Assembly: GCF_900107215.1 (NCBI RefSeq)
Contig: NZ_FNPD01000008.1
Coordinates: 46,316-110,315 of the forward strand
DNA: 64,000 nucleotides
From: Acetomicrobium thermoterrenum DSM 13490
Lineage (GTDB): Bacteria > Synergistota > Synergistia > Synergistales > Acetomicrobiaceae
Direction of reading: 5' to 3'
Part shown: positions 26,930-35,373 of the stretch, piece after piece
Numbering within the stretch: position 1 is the stretch's first letter
Layout: each line of letters starts with the position of its first letter
Notes under the pieces: model-generated
Database searches by the model: none
What the model was told of the DNA's origin: nothing
What the model saw: the letters and a program-made list of their open reading frames with translations, nothing else
Translations under genes and position numbers: made by a program

Positions 26930-27802
26930 TTGAATAATATTTTGAATAGAAAGATAAAAAATATATTATACAGCACTTTTATAACGATCTTCGTCTTATC
27001 TACGCTGGCGGAAGCCGCAGAACTTAAATGCACCTATGCGACGCGCCTGGGAGAACCTTTCTTAATGCGTCTCGTCTCGCCCTACCCTTTAACCGACGTA
27101 ACTGTTCGTTGGCTTGACAAAGAAGGTCCATTAAATGTCGCCTTTTCGGAAGGCAAATATGAAGCGAGTATGCTTTTGGGAACAGATGTAAAGGATACAG
27201 GCCCCGGCGTTCACGAACTGATAGTGAGATATCACGAAAGAGGTAAATTTTGGACTCTGCGGCATGATGTAAAGGTGAAGCCAAAATCTTATCAGACCCA
27301 GGAACTGAAGGTACCGCAAGCTATGGCAACGCCTCCCAAAGAAGTCCTGGAAAGGATAGAAAAGGAATCGAAATTGGTAAGAGATATCATTAACGCTGTC
27401 ACTCTCCGACGACATTGGGAATTGCCGTTACAACGTCCCGTTAATGGGATCGTTACATCACCCTACGGATTTAAAAGAATTTACAACGGTACCCCAGGAA
27501 ATCCCCACCGAGGAATCGACTTCAGGGCAGCCGTCGGAACGCCTGTAAAATGCGCCGCAGACGGCGTCGTATCCCTTACAGGAGATCATTACTTCGGCGG
27601 AAAGAGCGTGTACGTCGACCATGGGAACGGAGTCATTTCCTGCTATATGCATTTATCCGAGATCTCCGTTAAAGAAGGCCAATTTGTACAAAAAGGAGAA
27701 GTTATTGCTCTTTCTGGACAGACCGGAAGGGCCACGGGCCCACACTTGCACTTTGGGCTTTATCTTTTAGGAAATGCCGTCGATCCAGCGTCACTTTTTT
27801 GA
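26930..27802 (+). CDS. Secreted M23-family metallopeptidase
   Basis: The 290-residue product has an N-terminal signal peptide (about residues 1-24, hydrophobic core ILYSTFITIFVLSTLAEA) and a C-terminal LytM/M23 domain with zinc ligands in NPHRGIDFRAAVGTP (HxxxD) and GPHLHFGL (HxH). Such enzymes cut peptidoglycan cross-bridges during growth or division. I chose TTG 26930, eight bases after GGGGGG; the open frame continues upstream to 26747 but only through the divergent gene and has no ribosome site. The region between signal and peptidase domain (30-150) probably adopts an Ig-like fold. Confidence 0.88.
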   Translation: MNNILNRKIKNILYSTFITIFVLSTLAEAAELKCTYATRLGEPFLMRLVSPYPLTDVTVRWLDKEGPLNVAFSEGKYEASMLLGTDVKDTGPGVHELIVRYHERGKFWTLRHDVKVKPKSYQTQELKVPQAMATPPKEVLERIEKESKLVRDIINAVTLRRHWELPLQRPVNGIVTSPYGFKRIYNGTPGNPHRGIDFRAAVGTPVKCAADGVVSLTGDHYFGGKSVYVDHGNGVISCYMHLSEISVKEGQFVQKGEVIALSGQTGRATGPHLHFGLYLLGNAVDPASLF

Positions 27803-28179
27803 ATGCCACTAGCTTAAATGCGCCTTATGTTATTTGCTAAATCATTTTAGACCATTTTTCAGGAACCTTTTGTTCGTCGACGCAAAGCCAGTGCCTTATT
27901 TGAAATAGAGCCCAAAAGGGGTTGACTTCAAAAATTAGGACATGATAAGATCGTACCTGCTCGTTTAATGTTCTATAGTAACAAAGGTAAATTAATTGTT
28001 TTTTGCTAACTATTAGCATTTTAGTTGGCTTAAAATAGCGGCGGCAATTGCAAAAGGATATTCAAAGGGATTGTCTGATCTACCTTATCAAGAATTTCTT
28101 ATAGCCTGTGATATTTTTGTATTGTCAATCGTATGCTCCTGCAACTCCTTTAAACTCTAGATAGAAAAGGAGCTGTAAT
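27803..28179. other. Intergenic region before the Mrp operon
   Basis: No convincing gene is present in these 377 bases. A 60-codon minus-strand frame at 27837-28019 has no ribosome binding site and no recognised family. The right end must contain the antiporter promoter, but I could not find a convincing -35/-10 pair. AAAAGGAG precedes the mrpE start. Confidence 0.4.
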
Positions 28180-28701
28180 ATGGGGACCTATCGCAAAAAA
28201 TCTATTTTGCTCTTCGTGGTTCTCTTTTTATTCTGGGTTCTTTTTACATGGAAGTTAGAACTTCCTGCTCTGGTTGTTGGGTTGGCCTTGAGCTTTGTCG
28301 TTACCCGAATTTCACACCTATCCTTTTTCCCCACCGTACACGAGTTGTATCGCCACAAAGAACCGCCTCTGCACTTTCGATTTAGGGAAGCAATTACCTT
28401 TTTTCCCTTATATATCTTAAATATTCTCCTGGCTACCGCTCAGGTCGCCCTCTTAGCTCTAAAACCGCATATTGAGTTAAAACCCGGCATCGTCAAACTT
28501 GAAACCTCAATTAGAAACAAAACAACTTTAGTCATCTTGGCAAACCAGATCACTTTAACACCTGGCACTTTGACTGTCGACATTGATTTAGCACATCACA
28601 ATTTATTCGTCCATTCCATAAATCTTCGCACCTTAGATGCAGACTCAGTGCGCAAAGAAGTCAAAGAGCTCGAGGAACGACTAAGGAGGATGATGGAATG
28701 A
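28180..28701 (+). CDS. mrpE: Mrp-type antiporter subunit E
   Basis: The 173-residue product is MnhE/MrpE: two N-terminal membrane helices (LLFVVLFLFWVLFTWKLELPALVVGLALSF overall) and the conserved LANQITLTPGTLTVDID segment near residues 120-135. In the Mrp complex it is a small membrane subunit needed for monovalent cation/proton antiport. It is the first gene of an eight-gene operon and overlaps mrpF by four bases. Confidence 0.92.
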   Translation: MGTYRKKSILLFVVLFLFWVLFTWKLELPALVVGLALSFVVTRISHLSFFPTVHELYRHKEPPLHFRFREAITFFPLYILNILLATAQVALLALKPHIELKPGIVKLETSIRNKTTLVILANQITLTPGTLTVDIDLAHHNLFVHSINLRTLDADSVRKEVKELEERLRRMME

Positions 28702-28955
28702 TAAGACTGGCCCTCTGGGGATTGATGATCGCTTCTCTCATGGGATTCTGGCGCGTCATAATCGGGCCGACGGTTCCAGACAGAATAGTAGCTGCCGATG
28801 CTCTTACGATTATTTTAACAACAGTCCTGGCTTTACTTGCCATAGATTTCGGAAATGGAATTTTTTTGGACATTGCCCTAGCCTTTTCCATTTTAGCCTT
28901 CGCAGATGTTCTTATAATGGCTAAGTATTTTGAGCATGGAGAACTTCACCGATGA
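28698..28955 (+). CDS. mrpF: Mrp-type antiporter subunit F
   Basis: The 85-residue product has three membrane helices and the MrpF signature RVIIGPTVPDRIVAADAL, followed by LALLAIDFGNGIFLDIALAFSILAFADV. MrpF is a small subunit of the antiporter membrane arm. AGGAGG precedes the ATG. Both ends overlap its neighbours by four bases. Confidence 0.92.
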   Translation: MIRLALWGLMIASLMGFWRVIIGPTVPDRIVAADALTIILTTVLALLAIDFGNGIFLDIALAFSILAFADVLIMAKYFEHGELHR

Positions 28956-29311
28956 ATATTGATATCACTTCGACAATTGCATGCGCTTTTATGGCGGTTG
29001 GAGTATTCTTCGCCATGACATCTGCTCTGGGAATGATAAGATTTCCCGATGTTTACACCAGAATTCACGCCGGAACCAAGGCACTAACGGGAGGAGCATT
29101 AATGACATTGGTCGGAGCAGCTCTTTACTATCCTGCATGGCAAGTCAAGGCGAAAATTCTGCTCATAGCTCTCTTTTTTCTGATCACGAATCCCATTTCC
29201 TCCCACGCTATTGCCAGAGCCTGCTATTTGCACGGAATAAAGCCTACGGTCTCCTATAAAGACGACTATGGAGAAAATTTAAACAACAACAGCGAGGAGA
29301 CCGAGCGGTGA
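28952..29311 (+). CDS. mrpG: Mrp-type antiporter subunit G
   Basis: The 119-residue product has three membrane helices and the MrpG hallmark LGMIRFPDVYTRIHAGTKA near residue 28, followed by a second conserved segment NPISSHAIARAC. It forms part of the small-subunit cluster of the Mrp complex. The start overlaps mrpF and the end overlaps the DUF4040 gene (GTGA). Confidence 0.92.
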   Translation: MNIDITSTIACAFMAVGVFFAMTSALGMIRFPDVYTRIHAGTKALTGGALMTLVGAALYYPAWQVKAKILLIALFFLITNPISSHAIARACYLHGIKPTVSYKDDYGENLNNNSEETER

Positions 29312-29568
29312 GTGCCCTCTTTTACTCCTTTGTCTGCTTTTTTTTGATTTTGACCGCTTTGGTGGCATCCGAGATAAAAGACATCTTAAGTGCCGTGATA
29401 AGTCTTTCTGTTTTTAGCGTATTATTGGCAATAGCCTTTGTTGCGCTTCAAGCCCCCGATGTTGCGCTTACACAGGCTGTCATTAGCTCCGGATTAATCA
29501 CGTCTCTTTTTTTGGTCGCCTACAGCCAAACACAAAAAGAAGGCAGACGAGAAAATGACGAGGAGTAG
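29308..29568 (+). CDS. DUF4040 / MrpA-middle (MbhD-like) antiporter subunit
   Basis: The 86-residue product has three hydrophobic helices and the DUF4040 motif ALQAPDVALTQAVISSGL. In MrpA of aerobes this domain is fused to the large NuoL-like subunit; in membrane-bound hydrogenases and dissected Mrp systems it is a separate small protein (MbhD). Here it is separate. GTG 29308 overlaps mrpG. Confidence 0.88.
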   Translation: MSALFYSFVCFFLILTALVASEIKDILSAVISLSVFSVLLAIAFVALQAPDVALTQAVISSGLITSLFLVAYSQTQKEGRRENDEE

Positions 29569-29573
29569 CAGTG

Positions 29574-30320
29574 ATGTCTAAGTCCTGTTTTTTAAGAATC
29601 GTGACTTTCTTGCTTTGCCTTGCACTAGGATGGCAGTTCTGGAAGGGCATCCTCGCCCTTGAACCGACCCAAATCATAATAGGCCCTGCGGCACATTACA
29701 TCGAAAGTGCCGCCGAAGAAACGGGCGCAACAAACATAGTTGCTGCCATACTCTTCGATTACAGAGCCTTAGATACCCTAGGCGAAGCGTCGGTAATTTA
29801 CACGTCGGTTTGCGGCATCGCGATGTTATTTGCCAAAAGCAAATTCAAAATCTCTTCTACGGGATTGTCCTTCATTGTGAAAAGGGGAGTAAGTTTTATA
29901 ATTCCTTTTCTGCTATTGTATGCTGCAGGGATAGTGCTCATGGGACACATATCTCCCGGCGGAGGCTTTCAGGGTGGAGCAGTTTTTGCTACCGCTACAA
30001 TCCTTTTCTGTATTGTTTACGGCTCTGGCTTTGAAGCAGTCATGATCAAGCCCAAGACAAAAGAACTGATAGAATCGTCGGGAGCTCTCATGTTTGTTCT
30101 CATTGGATTCGTTGGGCTTTGGACCGGGGCGGGCTTTCTCGCTAATATCGCCGCTGGCTACCCAAAGGGGGAGGTAGGCAGATTTCTAAGTGGCGGATCT
30201 ATACCACTGCTAAATATCGCAGTAGGTATGAAAGTAAGCGCGGGGCTGTCCACTATCTTTTACAGCATGATTAAGCTCTTGGAATTCGAGGTCACCAAGC
30301 ATCCGGGGGGTGAAGAATAA
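29574..30320 (+). CDS. mrpB: MrpB-type subunit fused to the MrpA C-terminal (MbhE-like) segment
   Basis: The product of about 248 residues has two parts. Residues 1-95 carry the MbhE-like segment (FDYRALDTLGEASVIYTSVCGIAML), which in canonical systems is the end of MrpA. Residues about 100-245 are MnhB with RGVSFIIPFLLLYAAGIVLMG and the signature HISPGGGFQGGAVFATATIL. The fusion and the separate DUF4040 gene show a dissected MrpA. GGAGTAGCA lies before GTG 29571 and ATG 29574; I prefer the ATG. Confidence 0.88.
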   Translation: MSKSCFLRIVTFLLCLALGWQFWKGILALEPTQIIIGPAAHYIESAAEETGATNIVAAILFDYRALDTLGEASVIYTSVCGIAMLFAKSKFKISSTGLSFIVKRGVSFIIPFLLLYAAGIVLMGHISPGGGFQGGAVFATATILFCIVYGSGFEAVMIKPKTKELIESSGALMFVLIGFVGLWTGAGFLANIAAGYPKGEVGRFLSGGSIPLLNIAVGMKVSAGLSTIFYSMIKLLEFEVTKHPGGEE

Positions 30321-30662
30321 ATGACTATAATTCCGTTAAGCCACGGTACTGCTATAATTTTATTCTGCATTGGTTTATACACAATAATATCCAAAAGAAA
30401 TCTCTTTAAAACGGTTATAGGTCTTTCCCTTATGGAATCCTCTGTTTTACTGCTGATAGTAGCCGCTGGCTTTGTGCAGGGGGGGCGTCCTCCCATTTTG
30501 CCAATAGAAGGCATTGCCGTAAACCCCCTCCCCCATGCTTTTACCTTGACAGCAATCGTAATAGGGGCAAGCGATTTGGCTTTGGCCCTTGCTTTCGTAA
30601 TAAAGCTACATCAACGTTACAAAACGGTAGACTTGGATAAAATAAGGGGTCTTCGAGGATGA
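30321..30662 (+). CDS. mrpC: Mrp-type antiporter subunit C (NuoK-like)
   Basis: The 113-residue product has three membrane helices and resembles NuoK: GLYTIISKRNLFKTVIGLSLMESSVLLLI, with the conserved membrane glutamate, and PHAFTLTAIVIGASDLALALAF near the end. It stacks between the large antiporter-like subunits. The ATG follows the mrpB stop directly (TAAATG) and the end overlaps mrpD (ATGA). Confidence 0.92.
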   Translation: MTIIPLSHGTAIILFCIGLYTIISKRNLFKTVIGLSLMESSVLLLIVAAGFVQGGRPPILPIEGIAVNPLPHAFTLTAIVIGASDLALALAFVIKLHQRYKTVDLDKIRGLRG

Positions 30663-32122
30663 TTTCACTATTGACTGTACTCATCCCCCTCACTTGGGCT
30701 TTTTTAATCCCTTTGATACATATTTTCAGAAAAACTTGGCTAAAAAGGGCTATATTATTATTTGGCATAGCCGTCTTTTTCGTCACAATCTCTGCAGCCA
30801 TATCGGGATGGAAACAATCCGCCCTTTCCTTCCTTGGGGGTTGGCCTGCAGAGCTGGGCATTGTCCTTATTGTAGATAAACTATCAGCTGCCTTTCTCTT
30901 TCTTTCGGCCATAGGAGGAGGAGCGGCATTTTTAGCTTCCTACGGGCGCTTAAAGGAGGGACCGTGGAGGTATTATGTTATTTTTTTCCTGCTTCAGGCT
31001 TCAATGAATGGCGTATTGATAACGGGAGACATATTTAATCTATACGTTTTTTACGAAGTTTTTTCGCTGGCGGCATACCTTCTCGTTGCCTTTACCATAT
31101 CGTGGCAAGCTATTGAAGCAGGATTGAAGTATCTAGTACTCGGCACGATTGGCGCTTTTTTTATTTTGCTGGGCATCGCCTATATTTTCATGGCCACCGG
31201 ATCGTTAAATATGGCAGTGCTTTCTCTGGTACTACCCCACATACCGAATGAAGCTTTGACAGTTATTGCAGCCTCTTTGCTGATAGGCCTTTTTATTAAA
31301 ATTGGAGCTTTTCCTGTGCATTTCTGGTTGCCAGATGCCCACTCTTCCGCCCAAACGGCCGTAAGTGCCCTCCTTTCGGGAGTCGTGGTAAAGGTATCGA
31401 TATATACCCTTCTCAGACTGTCTCTACTACTCTTCCTCGATACAAAACCAGCTGTCTTTACAGTTATCACCGTCGTAGGAACATTATCCGTATTGGGCGG
31501 TCATTTAATGGCATTGAGGCAAGAAGACATAAAAAGATTATTGGCTTATTCCACGGTTGCACAGATAGGTTACGTGCTTATAGGGGTTGGAACGGGATTG
31601 GCTGCTGGCATTTCTGCAGCTTTTTTCCATGCGATCAACCACATGTTTATGAAAGTGGGGCTTTTCATTGCGGCCGGACATATTGCCGAAGACATGAAAA
31701 CCCGCAACATCTACGATCTTCGAGGTCTTTACCATCATCGCCGGTGGTTCGTCATCGTCTTTTCCCTCTTAACTGCTGCAATAGTAGGCATTCCTCCTCT
31801 TAACGGATTTATGAGCAAATGGTACCTGATGCTCGCTGCGACAAAAGCAGGAAATGTAATTCCAGCGTTGGCCCTAGCCTTTGGAACAGTAATTTCGGCT
31901 TTTTACTACATGCGAGTTTTATCGTTTTTTTACTCATCAGGCGATCCGCCGCCGCGACAAACAAACCCTTACTGGAACCTTGTTATATCAGGAGCTTGTG
32001 CCCTGTGTTGCGTTTTTTTGGGAATCGTTCCCCTCGTTCCGTCTCTCTGGAAGTTGTTTTCGGATATCGGCCTCAATGCAGTCGATACGGCAGAATACAT
32101 ATCTACGATATTGTCAAAATGA
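30659..32122 (+). CDS. mrpD: Mrp-type antiporter subunit D (NuoN/NuoM-like)
   Basis: The 487-residue product is a proton-translocating family subunit with about 14 membrane helices. The core motifs include NLYVFYEVFSLAAYLLVA (conserved membrane Glu), GLKYLVLGTIGAFFILLG (Lys), FPVHFWLPDAHSSAQTAVSALLSGVVVK and LAYSTVAQIGYVLIGVG. It should carry cation/proton exchange with its paralogue downstream. Confidence 0.92.
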   Translation: MISLLTVLIPLTWAFLIPLIHIFRKTWLKRAILLFGIAVFFVTISAAISGWKQSALSFLGGWPAELGIVLIVDKLSAAFLFLSAIGGGAAFLASYGRLKEGPWRYYVIFFLLQASMNGVLITGDIFNLYVFYEVFSLAAYLLVAFTISWQAIEAGLKYLVLGTIGAFFILLGIAYIFMATGSLNMAVLSLVLPHIPNEALTVIAASLLIGLFIKIGAFPVHFWLPDAHSSAQTAVSALLSGVVVKVSIYTLLRLSLLLFLDTKPAVFTVITVVGTLSVLGGHLMALRQEDIKRLLAYSTVAQIGYVLIGVGTGLAAGISAAFFHAINHMFMKVGLFIAAGHIAEDMKTRNIYDLRGLYHHRRWFVIVFSLLTAAIVGIPPLNGFMSKWYLMLAATKAGNVIPALALAFGTVISAFYYMRVLSFFYSSGDPPPRQTNPYWNLVISGACALCCVFLGIVPLVPSLWKLFSDIGLNAVDTAEYISTILSK

Positions 32123-32170
32123 GGCTTGCTTCATGTTTAGCTTCGATTTTTTTAGGCTGGTGATGACACA

Positions 32171-33643
32171 GTGGCGACAATGGAAATATTAAAGTTTTCT
32201 TTCGTCTTCGATAAACTTTCCCTGTCTATGGCTATGTTGGCCCTTTTTATGGCAATTGCAATTTCCATATTCTCTCTGGATTACGTAGAAAAGAAACGAG
32301 GCAAAGAACGTAGGTTTTTCGTCCTCTCCCCCTGGATGTTTTGTGTCTTTTCCTGTATGGCCCTCTTCTCGGGAGACTGGTTTTTCTTTGGGGTATTTCT
32401 CGAAATGTCCTCAATAATGCTATTTTTCATGATCCTGCCCTTAAATTTTCGTACAGCCCTTTACTATTTGCTGACTCAACTTTCCGGATCTCTTCTTATC
32501 TTTGTCGGTGCGGCCATCATGATAACCGAAAGAGGAAGCGCTGTCATGGGCCCTGTTCCTCCTAACCTCCTTTGGCTGTTCCTTTCGGGATTGGGCATTA
32601 AAACCGCCCTTTTGGGGCTTCACTTTTGGCTTCCGAAAGTTCATAGCGAAGCTCCCACACCTACTAGTGCCCTCCTATCGGGTTTTTCCGTCAAATTAGG
32701 AATATATGGCCTTATCAGACTGGCCTCTCTTCCTGCGACAGACGTGCTCATGGTTCTCGGTCCATCAATGGCTTTATACGGCATCATCCAAGCAATAACC
32801 CAACACGACGCTAAACGGTTGCTAGCCTATCATACAATAAGTCAATTGGGTTACATCGTCTCGGCAATAGGAGTTGGGACGGCTCTTGGTATCGTTGCTG
32901 GAGTATATCACACAGTAGCTCATGCTCTCTTTAAGGGCCTATTGTTTTTGTGCATAGGTTCAATTGAAAAAGCTTACGGTACGAGAGATCTTAGCCTTTG
33001 GGGTCATGGCACTGCGAGAGCTTTTCCCGTTACTTTCGCATTTTTTTTGATAGGAGCTTTAGCAATATCGGGCTTTCCCGGCATGAGCGGTTTTGCTAGC
33101 AAAGCCATGATCAAAGCATCGTTAAAAGAAATTTCATTTTATCCAGTAGTTTGGATCCTTCAAGCAGCAAATGTCGGAACAGTATTGTCTTTCTTCAAGT
33201 TGGGCTATTACGGATTCTTCTTTAAAGGAGATGTTGTTCGAAAAGATCCACATTATAACCCTATTTTGTCCTGCAAAAAGAGAATATTTCAAAATACGGG
33301 AATGGCACTTTTAGCTTTTATGACGATCTTCTTGGGAATATGCCCCCAACTTCTTCCAAACTTTATGGGAATGAATTTTGGAAATTTCTTCGAGACCGAA
33401 GCTCTACTCTCGGCCATAATCCCAATCTTCACCGGCGGCATCTTATTTATCGTCTTTAAAAAAACCCTTACCCCCGGAAAACACGAAATTTATGATCTGG
33501 ATTTTCTGTTAATCAAACTTTACGGCATCCTGATCCTCTGCCCGACTATAGTGGCTAAAATTCATACAGGCAAACTACGTCAATATACAATCCATGTCAT
33601 CATCGCTGCTTTGGTGATATTCTTTTTTCTGGCAAGAACATAA
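32171..33643 (+). CDS. Second large antiporter subunit (MrpA N-terminal/MrpD-like)
   Basis: The 490-residue product is a second proton-translocating family subunit with about 14 membrane helices: FGVFLEMSSIMLFFMI, ALLGLHFWLPKVHSEAPTPTSALLSGFSVKLGIYGL, LLAYHTISQLGYIVSAIG and FPGMSGFASKAMIKASL. It takes the place of the NuoL-like part of MrpA, but lies at the end of the operon, not the start, and lacks the DUF4040 tail. GTG 32171 lies six bases from GGTGAT; ATG 32180 is an alternative. A 48-base gap separates it from mrpD. Confidence 0.9.
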   Translation: MATMEILKFSFVFDKLSLSMAMLALFMAIAISIFSLDYVEKKRGKERRFFVLSPWMFCVFSCMALFSGDWFFFGVFLEMSSIMLFFMILPLNFRTALYYLLTQLSGSLLIFVGAAIMITERGSAVMGPVPPNLLWLFLSGLGIKTALLGLHFWLPKVHSEAPTPTSALLSGFSVKLGIYGLIRLASLPATDVLMVLGPSMALYGIIQAITQHDAKRLLAYHTISQLGYIVSAIGVGTALGIVAGVYHTVAHALFKGLLFLCIGSIEKAYGTRDLSLWGHGTARAFPVTFAFFLIGALAISGFPGMSGFASKAMIKASLKEISFYPVVWILQAANVGTVLSFFKLGYYGFFFKGDVVRKDPHYNPILSCKKRIFQNTGMALLAFMTIFLGICPQLLPNFMGMNFGNFFETEALLSAIIPIFTGGILFIVFKKTLTPGKHEIYDLDFLLIKLYGILILCPTIVAKIHTGKLRQYTIHVIIAALVIFFFLART

Positions 33644-33676
33644 AATAACTTGCATAAACATGGCGACCAAGGATGC

Positions 33677-33739
33677 CAATCAATAACCCCCGCAAGCTTT
33701 CCCCTTCCTCAGAGGGATCTACGCGGGGGTTATTGATTG
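33677..33739. terminator. Inverted repeat between convergent genes
   Basis: A perfect 17-bp stem, 33677-33693 with 33723-33739 (core CAATAACCCCCGC), closes a 29-base loop. There is no proper T-run. It lies between the end of the Mrp operon and the end of the tautomerase gene and probably terminates transcription from both. Confidence 0.65.
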
Positions 33740-33795
33740 CTTAATCCTGCTGTTTTAATTATTTATCCCCAGGCAATGGATAGATCTCAAATAAC

Positions 33796-34053
33796 CTAAG
33801 CTTCTGTTTTCTTCCTTCGACAGCCCCCACGCTTTGGCTTTTCCGCAGGGGCTTCCTCGGAACAATCTTGTTTTCTGTCGGCCAAAAGCATCCCGCCAAC
33901 TCCTACGTTTTCCTGGGGATTTTCGGAGACCAGCACCACAAAGGCTTCCTTAGGTATATCCATGATCTTGCTCGCCGCCTCTGTAAGGTCTTTAACCAAT
34001 TCTCTTTTCTTTTCTAGGCTCAAAGCCGGACCACTGACAGTAATTACAGGCAT
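33796..34053 (-). CDS. 4-oxalocrotonate tautomerase-family protein with basic tail
   Basis: The 85-residue product begins MPVITVSGPALSLEKKREL, giving the N-terminal catalytic proline after removal of Met. The tautomerase fold takes residues 1-60. A tail of about 25 residues adds KPKRGGCRRKKTEA, rich in Lys, Arg and Cys, absent from the usual 62-residue enzymes. I chose ATG 34053, six bases after AGGAGGTG; a GTG at 34062 lies inside that site and would hide the proline. The substrate is unknown. Confidence 0.85.
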   Translation of the reverse strand: MPVITVSGPALSLEKKRELVKDLTEAASKIMDIPKEAFVVLVSENPQENVGVGGMLLADRKQDCSEEAPAEKPKRGGCRRKKTEA

Positions 34054-34144
34054 ATTCGGCACCTCCTCTGGACTAAACTACCTATTTTGGTATATTACAT
34101 TTAAATAATAACACATTTAATTTTAATAAAAAGGGGATGCTCTT

Positions 34145-35368
34145 TTGAAAACCGGTGATTTAAAAGCTAATGCCCATAAAGGACTTGCCATTCTCACCAT
34201 GGGTCATTTTATAAACGATATACATGCCGCCTTTTTGGTTACGTTCACCCCAATCTTGATGATGAAGCTGGGGCTGTCGATAACACAGGCCAGCATGTTG
34301 ACTTTTCTGTCGGGTATAATAAACTCCTTTTTGCAGCCTCTCTTGGGCTACGCTTCAGACCAAACATCGCGTCCGCTGATGATCCTGGTAGGCCCGATAC
34401 TTGCTGCATTGGGAGCTTCGCTTATACCTTCGTCTCCCAGCTACGCGCTGGCCTTTTTCTTCGTAGGATTGTGGGCCATAGGAAGCGCTACCTTTCATCC
34501 TCAAGGTCAGGGATCGGTAGGACACGTATCATCCTCGCGAAATCTGTCCTTTTCCTTTTCCATTTTTTCGATGGGAGGAATATTGGCGAGCGCCTTGAGC
34601 CCCCTTTACGGTGCCTATCTTTACCAAAGGTTGGGAGAGGCCTTCATGCCCATAGCGACCTCCCTTCCGGTCTTGCTTTATGCAGTATTGGTCTTTAAGT
34701 TTTTCCCCTCCATCCCCAGCAAGGAGACAAGTCGCAGATCGGACAACACAAAGGGCTTAAAGTTCATATTGCATTCTATAAAAATAACCTTCGCGCCCCT
34801 ATGCGTCGCCGTAATAAGGGATACATCGATTCAGGGCATTCAATTTTTCATGCCCATAGCCATAGCCATCAAAGGAGGCACCATCGGGGATGTGGGGAAG
34901 GTACTCTTCATCATAATGATAGCAAGATCGATATCGCCTTTAATAGGAGGATACATCGCCGACCGCACCAGCAAAAGCATGATAATCTTCTTATGCATGT
35001 CTCTGGGGGGAGCTTTACTCATCCCTGCCGCACTGCTAAAAGGCGTCATATCGATTTTGCTATTCACCTTGGGAGCCGCCTTAATCGAGGCCACGACTCC
35101 CATAACGGGCGCCATCTCTCAAGAATGGATGCCCGAGTCGAGGGCAATGGCAAGCTCTATAGTCATGGGTTTTGCATGGGGATTGGGAAGCCTATTGATT
35201 CCGCCTTTGGGGATTATAGGCGACCACCTTGGCATCACCTGGGCGTTGGCTGTCATCGGTGCCTTGCCCATCCTGAGCTTGTATTTTGTCGCCGTAATAA
35301 GAAAAAAGGAAAAGGCCGCTGTCTCAACGGAATTACAGGGAGACGACCAAGGCACTTTGCCCAAATAA
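34145..35368 (+). CDS. MFS transporter (fosmidomycin-resistance-like)
   Basis: The 407-residue product has 12 membrane helices and the pattern of the Fsr family: GHFINDIHAAFLVTFTPILMMKLGLSI (conserved ND), a loop-2 motif GYASDQTSRPLMI and FHPQGQGSVG. The family exports drugs such as fosmidomycin, but the physiological substrate is unknown. TTG 34145 follows AGGGGATG. It is convergent with the RlmI-like gene, only five bases between stops. Confidence 0.85.
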   Translation: MKTGDLKANAHKGLAILTMGHFINDIHAAFLVTFTPILMMKLGLSITQASMLTFLSGIINSFLQPLLGYASDQTSRPLMILVGPILAALGASLIPSSPSYALAFFFVGLWAIGSATFHPQGQGSVGHVSSSRNLSFSFSIFSMGGILASALSPLYGAYLYQRLGEAFMPIATSLPVLLYAVLVFKFFPSIPSKETSRRSDNTKGLKFILHSIKITFAPLCVAVIRDTSIQGIQFFMPIAIAIKGGTIGDVGKVLFIIMIARSISPLIGGYIADRTSKSMIIFLCMSLGGALLIPAALLKGVISILLFTLGAALIEATTPITGAISQEWMPESRAMASSIVMGFAWGLGSLLIPPLGIIGDHLGITWALAVIGALPILSLYFVAVIRKKEKAAVSTELQGDDQGTLPK

Positions 35369-35373
35369 AATCA

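Noticed and set aside
27837..28019. 60-codon minus-strand frame before the Mrp operon
   Set aside because: No ribosome site, no recognised family and no neighbour that would share its transcript.
32119..32163. 14-codon frame between the two large Mrp subunits
   Set aside because: It starts at the mrpD stop and has no ribosome site of its own; it may only help re-initiation.
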